Part shown: one piece after another, positions 1-9,183 of the stretch
Position numbering within the stretch: the first letter of the stretch is position 1
Layout of the letters: each line of letters opens with the position of its first letter
DNA from: an uncultured Sulfuricurvum sp.
GTDB taxonomy: Bacteria; Campylobacterota; Campylobacteria; Campylobacterales; Sulfurimonadaceae
Assembly: GCA_903844635.1 (NCBI GenBank)
Contig: CAIMUF010000077.1
Location: forward strand, 1-64,000
Length of the DNA: 64,000 nt
Reading direction: 5' to 3'
The notes under the pieces: generated by a model
Told to the model about the DNA's origin: nothing
What the model saw: only the letters and a program-made list of their open reading frames with translations
Databases searched by the model: none
Translations under genes and position numbers: made by a program

Positions 1-80
1 AGCTAAACAATAGACCTAGAAAGTCTTTAAATTGGAAAACACCCAATGAGGTTTTTTATGGATTAGTAGCAGCGGCTTAA
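1..80 (+). mobile_element. IS30-family transposase, C-terminal end only (cut by window edge)
   Basis: An open frame entering from the left edge encodes LNNRPRKSLNWKTPNEVF and then a few residues before TAA at 78-80. The LNNRPRK..L..KTPNEVF ending is the usual C-terminus of IS30-family DDE transposases. Only about 25 residues are in the window. The right end of the element is not certain. The AT-rich stretch to position 267 holds no gene, and a segment near 113-137 (starting TTGCACTTCAGATTT) is a possible terminal inverted repeat that cannot be confirmed without the left end. Confidence 0.75.
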
Positions 81-267
81 GCTAAAAATAGGTATGATTT
101 TTTAAGTCAAAAAATTGCACTTCAGATTTAAATTTTGGAAATTTATTATAGCACAGTAAAATATTTTCATAAAAAAATCATTTAAATCTCATATTAAAAT
201 GCTGAAGCATAAATCGTCTGGCAAATGGGGGGGTCATTCCATAAACTTGGTCTGAAAACGAACGTTA

Positions 268-1621
268 CTATTGCGATGTAACCATATTCTTTCCATTATG
301 TTTTGAACGATAAAGCAATTCATCAACTCTACGATACATCAAATCTTCGGTATCTTCATTATGGACTTCAGTAACTCCTAGACTAACCGTAATCTGTCTA
401 TTTTCAATCGTAGTTAAATCATTTGCAACAATCGTTTTTAATTTATCTGCAACATCTTTTGCTTCACTTAAAGAGGTAATTGGCAAAAGAATCACAAACT
501 CTTCCCCTCCTACTCTAAATAAGGTGTCATTTGTTCGAATATTTTTTTGAATAAGTGAGCACATATCCGTAAGTACTATATCTCCTACTCTATGCCCATA
601 ATTATCATTAATACTTTTAAAATCATCAATATCTAATAAGATGATTGAAAATGCTGTTTGATATCTCTGATAAAGCGATATTAGTTGACTTATTTTTTCT
701 TTATATGCTTTGGCATTTTTAGTTTGAGTAAGACTATCTGTATGAGCTAATTTAATATTAGCTATCAATTCCGCATTATGTAATGACATTCCAATTACAA
801 CAAATACCAAACTAATAAGGTAAGTCATTAGCATTACAATTGATTCTATTCCTCTTTGATTCGTAAACAAATCATTATTATGTGCAGACATCACAATCAT
901 TTCAGTGACAATAACAAATAACATAATCATTATTACGCTCATTCTAATTTTAAAGCTCGCTATGAGCAATATAGGCAGCACCAAAAAAATGAGATAGTGA
1001 TAATAGAAAGCGCAACACATAAGAATCGAAGCAGATATTCCATAAAAAGCAATATGTTTCCATTCCTTTAACGTGGGCATTGATAGTGTATCAAAGTGTT
1101 TATATATAGGAAAAAGCAGAAACAATCCTAAACTATCCGCAAACATCAAAATAGGAATAAATCTATAGACTTCACTCATACTAATGTAGCCACCGATAGC
1201 TAAGTTTAAAGAAATGATAACTCCACTAATAAATGTAGGTATCAATGCACCATAGAAAGCGAAGGGAACCAATACTTTTACATAATGATAATTAATTTCT
1301 ACATATCGCTTAATAAGCAAAGTGGCAATATAGGGTGCTAAAGTATCAGCTAATGCAGAAATTGTTAAATAGAGAAGGTAATTCGTTTCTTCATTTACCA
1401 TACCGCTATAGTTTGAAAAAAAACTTCCAAAAAAAATGAAAGGGAGAGATTTTATTCCATACTTGTGCACTAAAATGACACCGATTCCAAATGGTAGCCA
1501 CAAAACAGTGATATTGGATGGGTGCAACGAAATAAAGAGACATACCCAGTGTGGCAATCAAGTAATAAACTACACCAGCAAATGACAATACTAAAAATGT
1601 TTTTAGATTACTGGAAATCAC
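268..1621 (-). pseudogene. MASE1-GGDEF diguanylate cyclase, split by a frameshift
   Basis: This would be a membrane diguanylate cyclase making c-di-GMP. The C-terminal half carries a full GGDEF domain with an RVGGEEF active-site loop and an RTND inhibitory-site motif just before it. The N-terminal half is a multi-helix MASE1-type sensor. The long frame starts only at 1557, inside MASE1. The missing first part lies in another frame from a GTG at 1621 (MISSNLKTFLVLSF and on to a segment ending SLYFVAP). Removing one base around 1517-1523 joins the two as ...YFVAP-SNITVLWLPFG..., which reads as a normal MASE1 start. It is therefore a +1 frameshift or a sequencing error. The GTG has no good ribosome binding site. 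It lies beside the IS30 fragment, a plausible decay region. Confidence 0.75.
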
Positions 1622-1766
1622 TCTGGCACACCATTAATATCAGATATATGAATTGTAGCACATTATTTAAATAGTCCCGATTGACATGGTTACCCCATGA
1701 AAATATCAATAAGAAGTTTTTATTTTGTAAATCTTTTGAAAGTACGGTATGGACGGTGTTTGAAGA

Positions 1767-1842
1767 TGGTGGGTCAACCAGGACTTGAACCTGGGACAAC
1801 TCCGTTATGAGCGGAGGGCTCTAACCACTGAACTATTGACCC
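1767..1842 (-). tRNA. tRNA with CAT anticodon (probably Ile2, else Met)
   Basis: The reverse complement folds as a complete cloverleaf. The acceptor GGGTCAA pairs with TTGACCC, the anticodon stem CTCCG/CGGAG encloses loop CTCATAA (anticodon CAT), and the T arm contains GGTTCAAGTCC. The 3' CCA is encoded. The D-loop TTCAGTGGTTAGAGC and the T loop TTCAAGTCC look more like the lysidine-modified Ile2 tRNA than the elongator Met tRNA. Identity between the two is a judgement from similarity to remembered sequences. Confidence 0.92.
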
Positions 1843-1876
1843 ATGAAAGTGGAGCGCAATTATAAACACTCTTAGA

Positions 1877-2986
1877 TTAGATAAAGCTTTTTTTACCAAT
1901 ATTATCGTACATATATCGAAAACGATAGGCTAAGAGGTTTTCCATAACGGCAAATAAGACCATAAAGTTTACAAAACTGCTCCCTCCATAACTAAACATC
2001 GGTAATGGAACTCCGACTACAGGAGCAAGTCCCATGGTCATGGCGATATTAATACTCATATAGATAAAGACAAGCAGTGATAGACCACCAGAGACCACCT
2101 TGGTATAATAATCAGCTGACCAGGAGGAAATCATCAATAATTGTATAATCAAAGCAGCATATAAAGAGATCAATACAAATGCCCCAAAAAATCCAAAGCG
2201 CTCAACGACGTAAGCGAAGATAAAATCACTCGATGCAATAGGGAGAAATTTCATCTGTGTTTGGGTGGCGTCCGCCTTTTCTTTACCAAAAAACCCTCCT
2301 GAACCAATCGCAATAATGGATTGCTCGACGTGATAGCTCGGCTTTTCACCGACAAAATCGGTCAAACGCTGTTTTTGGTAATCGTGCAACTGGGTATAAA
2401 TCAATGGGAGCGATATGACAAATACTACTCCAAGTCCAAGCCAAACTTTCCAATGAACCCCAACGATAAATAAAATACCGAATCCTAACAATGCGAGTAC
2501 TGTTGCTGTTCCCAAATCAGGTTCCTTGGCAATTAAGAAAAAAGGCAACATAATAAAAAAAGAGAGTTTCATAAATGATTTTACTCCGTATCCCTCTCTC
2601 GGTGGGGGATTACGGCTAATGAGATAGGCAAGCATAAGAACAAATGCGGGCTTAAGCAGCTCTGAGGGTTGGAGGGTAAAATGGACAAATGGTATCTCAA
2701 TCCAACGTTTTGCTCCCAAACGAGCATGCCCAACAAACTCAACAGCCACGAGTAAAAGAATACTGCTCCAATAAAAAATAGGTATCAACCAAAACATCCG
2801 CCGAATCGGTAATAAAAAAAGAGTAATAAAAACGCCAATACCAATACTGACGTACGTTAAATGCTTTTGTCCCAGTACTGGATGAATCTCATAAATCAGC
2901 CAACCTGATAAAAAAACAATAGGAATTAGCAACGCAACAGTTACATAGTCAAAATGTGCTAGAATTCGTCGATCAATATTAAGCAA
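1877..2986 (-). CDS. rodA: RodA, SEDS peptidoglycan glycosyltransferase
   Basis: A 369-residue polytopic membrane protein of the SEDS family that polymerises lateral-wall peptidoglycan with a class B PBP during elongation. It shows the family pattern: about ten hydrophobic helices, the RLGAKRWIEI segment, the PSYHVEQSIIAIGSGG loop and a C-terminal ASSDFIFAYVVERFGF segment. These place it with RodA/FtsW, and the gene neighbourhood favours RodA. The start used is a TTG at 2986, because the nearby ATG is out of frame. The gene is divergent from rluD, and a possible -10 (TACAAT, minus strand, 3028-3033) lies between them. MreB and MreC, its partners in the elongasome, are encoded near 55-57 kb. 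Confidence 0.93.
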   Translation of the reverse strand: MLNIDRRILAHFDYVTVALLIPIVFLSGWLIYEIHPVLGQKHLTYVSIGIGVFITLFLLPIRRMFWLIPIFYWSSILLLVAVEFVGHARLGAKRWIEIPFVHFTLQPSELLKPAFVLMLAYLISRNPPPREGYGVKSFMKLSFFIMLPFFLIAKEPDLGTATVLALLGFGILFIVGVHWKVWLGLGVVFVISLPLIYTQLHDYQKQRLTDFVGEKPSYHVEQSIIAIGSGGFFGKEKADATQTQMKFLPIASSDFIFAYVVERFGFFGAFVLISLYAALIIQLLMISSWSADYYTKVVSGGLSLLVFIYMSINIAMTMGLAPVVGVPLPMFSYGGSSFVNFMVLFAVMENLLAYRFRYMYDNIGKKSFI

Positions 2987-3064
2987 TTGAATTGTCTCAT
3001 TTATTATTAAATTTTTTGTTCACTTGAATTGTAGCATAACCCAACTATTCCACCAAGGAGATCG

Positions 3065-4033
3065 ATGCAACGCGAAAATATTACCTTTATCGTTGAAGAA
3101 GCGATGCGTTTGGATGTTTTTTTAACATCAATGCTGGCTCAAACACGTAACCAGATTGTTCAACTTATCGAGCAAAATGCAATCGTTATAGATGGAAAAC
3201 CAACTGCCAAAGCAGGTCTTAAACTTAAAGTTGGTCAAAGCGTAGCAGTCTATTTTCCAAAAATGAAATCAACCCCTGCTCATATCATCGATTTTGATGT
3301 CGAGGTTTTATTTGAAGACGATGACATGATGGTCATCAATAAACCAAGCGGGCTAACAGTCCATCCAGCCCCTAGCGTCAAAGAGCCAACTCTTGTCGAT
3401 TGGCTCAAAACCCGTGGCATCGCACTCTCAACACTCAGCGGTGAAGAGCGCCATGGAATCGTTCACCGCCTGGACCGAGGAACAAGCGGGGTAATGGTCA
3501 TTGCAAAAAACAATGATGCGCATGAAGCCCTTTCTCTCCAGCTCCAAGATAAAACAATGGGACGTTACTATTTAGCGGTTATCACCCCTCCTCTCAAAGA
3601 AGAAGAGACAACTATTGATAAACCAATCGGTCGCAGCAGCCAAAACCGTCTCAAAATGGGAATTATCGAATCGGGTAAAAATGCCAAGACAATGTTTCGA
3701 AAATTACTCCCATCAAATGATGCTACGTGTGAGCTTATTGTGTGCAAACTTTTCACAGGACGGACCCATCAAATTCGCGTCCATCTCGAGTCCATTAGTC
3801 GTCATATCCTAGGCGACCATCTCTACGGAACCCACCAAAAAGACAACAAGGTGGAACATATTTTGCTCCATGCTTATATGTTGTATTTGATTCATCCGAC
3901 CAGTGGTGAATCCCTCTCATTCAAAGCTCCGATGGATGCTGTAATGGATGATTATTTAGAAAAACATTTTGAACCAAAGGAATTGCATGCAACGTTCACT
4001 TCAATACGCTTTGAGCATCTCTTTAGCGCTTAG
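3065..4033 (+). CDS. rluD: RluD-type 23S rRNA pseudouridine synthase
   Basis: A 322-residue RluA/RluD-family enzyme that isomerises uridines in 23S rRNA. An N-terminal S4 RNA-binding domain (about residues 14-65) is followed by the catalytic domain with HRLDRGTSG at 134-142, where D137 is the catalytic aspartate, and by the RTHQIRVHL motif later on. A strong AAGGAG ribosome binding site precedes the ATG. The next gene starts within its last 47 bases, so the two are translationally linked. Subfamily assignment to RluD rests on the S4 domain and length. Confidence 0.9.
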   Translation: MQRENITFIVEEAMRLDVFLTSMLAQTRNQIVQLIEQNAIVIDGKPTAKAGLKLKVGQSVAVYFPKMKSTPAHIIDFDVEVLFEDDDMMVINKPSGLTVHPAPSVKEPTLVDWLKTRGIALSTLSGEERHGIVHRLDRGTSGVMVIAKNNDAHEALSLQLQDKTMGRYYLAVITPPLKEEETTIDKPIGRSSQNRLKMGIIESGKNAKTMFRKLLPSNDATCELIVCKLFTGRTHQIRVHLESISRHILGDHLYGTHQKDNKVEHILLHAYMLYLIHPTSGESLSFKAPMDAVMDDYLEKHFEPKELHATFTSIRFEHLFSA

Positions 4034-5240
4034 TCTTTTTAGCGGCTGTGCGCCCCAACCAACACCTGAAAATAAAATCAGCATTGATCCAACACTTCCT
4101 ATCCCTTCTCTTAATGGGTCGTTATCAGACATCAATACGATTGCATTTGAGTGGAAAGCTATCAGTGACCCTAATGTCAGCGGTTATAGTATTTATCGAT
4201 CAACCCCAGCTGAAAGCAATCAAACGCTCAATCGTATCGCTACAATCAACAGCCGATTTGCAACACACTATGTAGACGATAAATTAACTCCAAACACTCA
4301 ATATTTATATCGTTTCACTTCCAAAGGAAAAGAAAATATCGAGTCTAACGCCAGTGAGATGTTGACGGTTGCAACGTTACCAATGATTGCACCTATTAGC
4401 TTTTTTCGGTCCGTAGGCAATATGCCACGCAGCGCAAAATTACTCTGGCGACCCCATCCAAATACACGAATCAATAGCTATATCATTGATAGACTCAATG
4501 TAAATGATCAAAAATGGGCGGAAATAAAAACCATTGAAGGGCGTCTTAATGCCGAGCACATTGATACTGATCTCAAAGATGGCCAAGTCTATTATTATCG
4601 TGTGCGTGCGATTACGTTTGACAAGCTCTCCACTGAACCAAGTGAAACAGCGAAACTGGTTACAAAACCTCTTCCTCCTGAAGTAAAAACCATCACAGCG
4701 ACAAGCAATTTACCTAAAGCAATAGCTCTAAAATGGGAACCAAGCACATTAGGTGACTTGAGCCACTACAACATTTATCGCTCGGCAAGTTCCAATGGCA
4801 ATTACACTTACTATGTGAAACTCACCGAAACAATGTTTACAGACACGACAAAAGAAGATGGGGAGCCTTTCTATTACAAAATTACTGCCGTAGATAAAGA
4901 TGGACTGGAAAGTCCTATGGCATCAACACTTACCCAAGGTATGAGCTTGGCAAAACCACATGCACCGATTGCATTTGATGGTAAAATATATGCAAATGGT
5001 GTTGATTTGCAGTGGACAAATGACGATCCTCGTATTGTCAGCTATACCGTCATTAAAACAACAAAAACCAGCTGGATTAATCGTGAAACGGTTGAAATAA
5101 ATAACATCAAAGAAGGTAAGTTCCACGACAGCAGTATTCTTGCCAATACAGGCTATATTTATCAAGTTTTAGGTGTGGATAAAGATGGTATTCGCTCTCT
5201 CCCGACACAGGGTATCGAACTTTATTTTGAGACAAAATAA
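3987..5240 (+). CDS. flpA: Fibronectin type III lipoprotein, FlpA-like
   Basis: A predicted outer-membrane lipoprotein of 417 residues with a signal peptide and lipobox LFSGC (lipidated Cys21). The rest reads as four tandem fibronectin type III repeats, each with the W..., Y.IYR and YYY(R/K)V pattern (for example GYSIYRS, YYYRVRAIT, YYKITAVDKDG). The ATG at 3987 was chosen over an upstream TTG because AAAGGA lies just before it and the signal peptide then starts cleanly. It begins inside rluD and is followed 3 bases later by trmB. Length, repeats and position match what I recall of Campylobacter jejuni FlpA (Cj1279c), a fibronectin-binding adhesin; the ortholog claim is an inference from synteny. 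Confidence 0.85.
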   Translation: MQRSLQYALSISLALSLFSGCAPQPTPENKISIDPTLPIPSLNGSLSDINTIAFEWKAISDPNVSGYSIYRSTPAESNQTLNRIATINSRFATHYVDDKLTPNTQYLYRFTSKGKENIESNASEMLTVATLPMIAPISFFRSVGNMPRSAKLLWRPHPNTRINSYIIDRLNVNDQKWAEIKTIEGRLNAEHIDTDLKDGQVYYYRVRAITFDKLSTEPSETAKLVTKPLPPEVKTITATSNLPKAIALKWEPSTLGDLSHYNIYRSASSNGNYTYYVKLTETMFTDTTKEDGEPFYYKITAVDKDGLESPMASTLTQGMSLAKPHAPIAFDGKIYANGVDLQWTNDDPRIVSYTVIKTTKTSWINRETVEINNIKEGKFHDSSILANTGYIYQVLGVDKDGIRSLPTQGIELYFETK

Positions 5241-5243
5241 CTT

Positions 5244-6419
5244 ATGCCTCATCTCCATTTAGATACCTTTAACACTATATCATTTCCTGCTGTAGAAGGA
5301 GAAGTTGCCTTTAATTTTAGCGCTATCTCTCGTGGCGAGGGAAAAGAATCACTTATAGCAACGCGCTATAAAGATCGTGAATTTTTCATTCTTCACAAAA
5401 AAAGTGGTGAAAAAGATCTTCTCAAAAGTGATAAAATCACTCGTCCAAGTCCTAATTTTTTAGTTAAACATGCCCTCCTTGCTTACGCTAACCACTCTGG
5501 CAGTACCATCTTATCTTCCAACGTTGATACAGCAGGTGAGAATGTTCACTTAAAACAGCACGATGCCCTAAAATCCGTTGATTTTTTTGCCACTGATTTT
5601 CCCTCAGCGTCTGAAGTACGCCTTGAAGTGGGATTTGGTTCAGCTCGTCATCTTCTTCATCAAGCCATCACCAATCCTGACATTCTTTTCATCGGATTAG
5701 AAATTCACAAGCCTTCTATTGAGCAAGCACTCAAACAAATAACCATTCAGAACTTAACCAATATTATGATTTTGGATTACGATGCACGACTTTTTTTAGA
5801 ATTTGTTCCCTCAAATTCTTTAAGTCGTATTTATGTCCATTTCCCTGTACCCTGGGATAAAAAACCGCATCGCCGTGTAATTGGAGATGCTTTTGTCGAA
5901 GAAGCGATTCGAGCTTTAAAACCTCAAGGAAGACTTGAATTACGAACAGACAGTGAAAATTACTATCGCTTTGCATTAGAAACCTATTCTCATCCACCGC
6001 AAGTGACTTTTGAGGTACATAAAAATCGTGATATTGCCATTACCAGTAAGTATGAAGATCGTTGGAAAAAGATGGAGAAAAACATTTATGATGTTACCCT
6101 TATCAACGATATGCAAAGTCCCGAAAAAAGGCTTGAAGGGGAATTTATTTTTTCTCAAATACCGATTAATGATGCTATACTTCCAAAAATAGAGCGTCAA
6201 ACGTATCGCCGTGAATGGGGATTTTTAAACGCTGAAGCCAGTTTTGATATACACAACGGGGGATGGATGATTCGACTTGCAATGGGAAGCTTTGATCGCC
6301 CGGAACATCTTTATTTGATTGTAAAAAATGGTCAAGCACACTATTTTCCAACCGTACCTGTCCGTTCCAGCACAAACTTAAAAGCCCATATCTTACTAGA
6401 CGAGCTACTTCATGGATAA
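5244..6419 (+). CDS. trmB: TrmB, tRNA (guanine-N7-)-methyltransferase
   Basis: A 391-residue enzyme methylating G46 of tRNA with S-adenosylmethionine. The SAM-binding motif LEVGFGSARHLL is at 127-138 and the TrmB signature VHFPVPWDKKPHRR at 198-211. The family is usually 200-240 residues. Here about 120 extra residues precede the catalytic domain and about 100 follow it, which I recall as normal for Campylobacterota TrmB. It overlaps ftsE by 8 bases, so tRNA modification is locked to the ftsEX operon. Confidence 0.92.
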   Translation: MPHLHLDTFNTISFPAVEGEVAFNFSAISRGEGKESLIATRYKDREFFILHKKSGEKDLLKSDKITRPSPNFLVKHALLAYANHSGSTILSSNVDTAGENVHLKQHDALKSVDFFATDFPSASEVRLEVGFGSARHLLHQAITNPDILFIGLEIHKPSIEQALKQITIQNLTNIMILDYDARLFLEFVPSNSLSRIYVHFPVPWDKKPHRRVIGDAFVEEAIRALKPQGRLELRTDSENYYRFALETYSHPPQVTFEVHKNRDIAITSKYEDRWKKMEKNIYDVTLINDMQSPEKRLEGEFIFSQIPINDAILPKIERQTYRREWGFLNAEASFDIHNGGWMIRLAMGSFDRPEHLYLIVKNGQAHYFPTVPVRSSTNLKAHILLDELLHG

Positions 6420-7083
6420 AGTTATCATTGCAGAAAATCTTTCACTTTCATACAAAGAGTTTGAAACCATCATCTCTAAAGCCACTTTCAGTATCAATTC
6501 TGGTGAGTTTGTCTTTATTACGGGTGCAAGTGGAAGCGGTAAATCAACGCTTCTAAAATCTTTTTATGGAGCGATTGAACCACGTCAAGGAAACTTAAGT
6601 GTCGCTGGCGTGAAGATGAACCGTATCAGCACCTCAAAACTTAATTTTTTACGTCGTCACATCGGTATCGTTTTTCAAGACTACAAGCTCATTAAAGAAT
6701 GGACGATTGAAAAAAATGTGATGCTTCCCCTCATCATTTCTGGATACACAGGGGATGTAAGCGGTGCTCAGGTACAAAAACTCTTGGGACACGTAAAACT
6801 AACCCATCAAGCAGGTAAATATCCTCCTGAACTCAGCGGTGGTGAGCAGCAGCGTGTTGCTATGGCTCGAGCCCTTGCGCACAATCCTATTCTTATTCTT
6901 GCCGATGAGCCTACAGGTAATCTCGATGAATACTCTTCATCAGTCATCTGGAGTCTTCTTGAGGGTGCAAACACTCAGTTAAAAACGACAGTCATTGTCG
7001 TCACTCACCATATTCCAGAAGGATTAAAAGTCCCTTATAAGCACTATCATATTGAGTTTGGAAACATCAATGAAATCTCTTAA
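6412..7083 (+). CDS. ftsE: FtsE, cell division ABC ATPase
   Basis: A 223-residue ABC ATPase with Walker [10 protein letters not shown] at 38-46, signature LSGGEQQR at 141-148 and Walker B/D-loop [10 protein letters not shown] near 165. FtsE works with FtsX at the division septum to couple ATP hydrolysis to activation of cell wall hydrolases. It overlaps trmB upstream and ftsX downstream. Confidence 0.95.
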   Translation: MDKVIIAENLSLSYKEFETIISKATFSINSGEFVFITGASGSGKSTLLKSFYGAIEPRQGNLSVAGVKMNRISTSKLNFLRRHIGIVFQDYKLIKEWTIEKNVMLPLIISGYTGDVSGAQVQKLLGHVKLTHQAGKYPPELSGGEQQRVAMARALAHNPILILADEPTGNLDEYSSSVIWSLLEGANTQLKTTVIVVTHHIPEGLKVPYKHYHIEFGNINEIS

Positions 7084-7882
7084 AAATCACATTTCTCTCA
7101 TCATCGCCCTGTTCACAGTTCTTGCATCCGTTCAAATTTACGTTGCTGTTGATCGTACAATCGCAGCATACGAGTCTCATCTCAAAAATGATTATTCCGT
7201 CATTGTAGTCGCCAATAAAGCGTTTACGCCAAAAGAATTCACAACGATGAGTTCTATGATCGAACGAAGTGAACCTATTAGTACTGCACAAGTGTTAGAA
7301 AGGTTAAAGGGAGAGATGAGTGAAAAAAATCTTGCTCTTTTAAAGCTTACATTGCCTAAGTTTTATCGAATTTACCTGAATCGCTTTCCAACTCCTAATG
7401 AGATCAATAATCTTCAAAAAAAGCTTCAAAAGAACACGGCGATTGAACGAGTCGAAGGATTTTCTCAAACTCATGATACCGTTTATAAACTGATGCTTCT
7501 TTTCAAAGATGTCGTTCAAGTTTTCTCTATTGCAATTGCCGCGGTTACATCACTTCTTATTCTAAAAGAAATGCGTCTATGGCAGTTTCAGCATGCGGAG
7601 CGAATGAACATCATGGCACTTTTTGGTGCACCTGTTTGGCTTCGCTCTGCCGTTCTTTTTAGACTTGCTATTGTCGATGCGATTATTGCTACCTTAATCT
7701 TGTGTTTTTCTTTTTTTATCATTGATTATTACGGTATCTTGACATTACCTCTAAAAGAGATAGGGATCAATGTTCAGCTCTTTAATTTTGTGAATGATGC
7801 TCTGCGCTCATTGGCTATTTCACTTGGAATTTCAATTGCACTTACGTTTACCATCGTTATGTTTCATAGCGAAGAAGAATAA
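7070..7882 (+). CDS. ftsX: FtsX, cell division transmembrane protein
   Basis: A membrane subunit of about 270 residues. One N-terminal transmembrane helix is followed by a periplasmic domain of roughly 130 residues and then three C-terminal helices, the standard FtsX plan. The ATG at 7070 overlaps ftsE by 14 bases and has GGAAA upstream, so I prefer it to a TTG at 7052. The periplasmic domain is the expected docking site for an EnvC-like activator, and the next gene encodes one with no gap. Confidence 0.9.
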   Translation: MKSLKNHISLIIALFTVLASVQIYVAVDRTIAAYESHLKNDYSVIVVANKAFTPKEFTTMSSMIERSEPISTAQVLERLKGEMSEKNLALLKLTLPKFYRIYLNRFPTPNEINNLQKKLQKNTAIERVEGFSQTHDTVYKLMLLFKDVVQVFSIAIAAVTSLLILKEMRLWQFQHAERMNIMALFGAPVWLRSAVLFRLAIVDAIIATLILCFSFFIIDYYGILTLPLKEIGINVQLFNFVNDALRSLAISLGISIALTFTIVMFHSEEE

Positions 7883-9100
7883 ATGATTCGTTTCTCTAGT
7901 TCACTTGTTCTTGCCTCTTTTTTAGCCCTCTCGCTTAACGGTGCTAAAATTGATGAAAAGATCCAATCAGCAGCATCTAAACTAAGTGAGACCAAACAAA
8001 CCTATACCTCACTTAATGCAAAACTCGAAGCAACTGCCGCTAAAATCGTTCAGCAGCGTCAAGCAGTCAGTGCACAACAACAGCACATTAACACCCTTGT
8101 AACGGAACTTAAAACCAAAGAAAATGTTTATCAATCCAACAAACAAAATCTTCATGGTCTACAGTCGCAACAAGATGTCTTAGTCAAAACGCAAAATGAG
8201 ATTGAACAGAAACTTGTCTTTGCTATCGCACGAAACACTTCTATATCATTACTCATCAATGATGACCGTGCCAAAGAAGCCAATTCAATCATTACCGAAG
8301 AAGCTCTCAAGCTCCATCTTAAGCAAATTAATTCTGACATCAAAGAGCTTAATTTTGTTTTTGGTGAAAATGCAACTAAAATTTCTGCTCTCTCCAATCA
8401 AACAACGGTCTTAAAGCAATCTATTGCTGTTATTGATAAGCAAAAACAAAATGTCATTGCAACCAAGCAAGAAAATGAAAAAGCAATTGCTCTCTTGGAA
8501 AAAGAAAAAAATGAATACAAGCGTTCTCTAGGTCATATTCTAAACCAACAGCGTTCACTCCAAAATACGTTAGCAAGCCTTAATATCATAAAACGCGAAG
8601 AGATGAAACCGAAAAAAGCTCCTCCTGCTCTTATTGTTCAAAAACCAGGTTCCAAACCTCTCCCGCAAGGTGCAAAAGAAGCTATCTCACAATATCAGCC
8701 TTCCAATACTGCTGCCTACAGCGGTGAGCGTACTATTGCTCCTCTTGATGGGTATGTCATCACCAAACGCTTTGGACCTTATACAGATCCCGTTTATGGA
8801 ATAAAAATTTACAACGAATCCGTTTCACTGCGTCCTACTGATCCGGATGCCAAAGTAAAAGCCATTCTTAATGGTAAGGTTATCCTTGCCAAACCTACTG
8901 CAATGCTTGAAAACGTTATTATTATTGAACACGATAATGGTCTGCATACTATCTATGCACACCTTGATAAAATCGCTCCTACTGTGGTAGTTGGTCAACG
9001 CCTCAAACAAGGATCTATTATCGGACGTGTTGGACGCGAGCTTATGTTCCAAGTTACCCAACGCAATGCTCACATTGACCCTATGCAAGTAATTAGATAA
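7883..9100 (+). CDS. envC: EnvC-like murein hydrolase activator with degenerate LytM domain
   Basis: A 405-residue periplasmic protein: a signal peptide ending near residue 20, a long Gln/Lys-rich coiled coil (about 24-240), then a LytM/M23-type domain (285-405). The zinc site of active LytM enzymes is gone. The HxGxD position reads V304-Y-G-I-K308 and the HLHFE position reads E386-L-M-F-Q, while H360 in YAHL remains. Loss of zinc ligands is a hallmark of EnvC, which does not cut murein but switches on amidases under FtsEX control. The start codon directly follows the ftsX stop. Calling it EnvC is an inference from fold, degeneration and position. Confidence 0.85.
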   Translation: MIRFSSSLVLASFLALSLNGAKIDEKIQSAASKLSETKQTYTSLNAKLEATAAKIVQQRQAVSAQQQHINTLVTELKTKENVYQSNKQNLHGLQSQQDVLVKTQNEIEQKLVFAIARNTSISLLINDDRAKEANSIITEEALKLHLKQINSDIKELNFVFGENATKISALSNQTTVLKQSIAVIDKQKQNVIATKQENEKAIALLEKEKNEYKRSLGHILNQQRSLQNTLASLNIIKREEMKPKKAPPALIVQKPGSKPLPQGAKEAISQYQPSNTAAYSGERTIAPLDGYVITKRFGPYTDPVYGIKIYNESVSLRPTDPDAKVKAILNGKVILAKPTAMLENVIIIEHDNGLHTIYAHLDKIAPTVVVGQRLKQGSIIGRVGRELMFQVTQRNAHIDPMQVIR

Positions 9101-9111
9101 AAAAATCACTT

Positions 9112-9173
9112 CCGTTCGCCCTGAGCCTGTCGAAGGGAGGAAATTCATGATTCGACAGGCTCACCACGAACGG
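9112..9173. repeat. REP-like dispersed palindromic repeat
   Basis: A near-perfect inverted repeat has 23-base arms at 9112-9134 and 9151-9173 matching at 21 of 23 positions, with a core GAGCCTGTCGAA. The sequence type CGTTCGCCCTGAGCCTGTCGAA is one I recognise as widely scattered in many unrelated environmental bacterial genomes. It sits between the convergent ends of the envC-like gene and flgH, where it could also act as a terminator. Confidence 0.8.
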
Positions 9174-9183
9174 GACAATACAG

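Noticed and set aside
1608-1799. 63-residue reading frame on the minus strand
   Set aside because: It runs through the tRNA gene and has no protein-like features.
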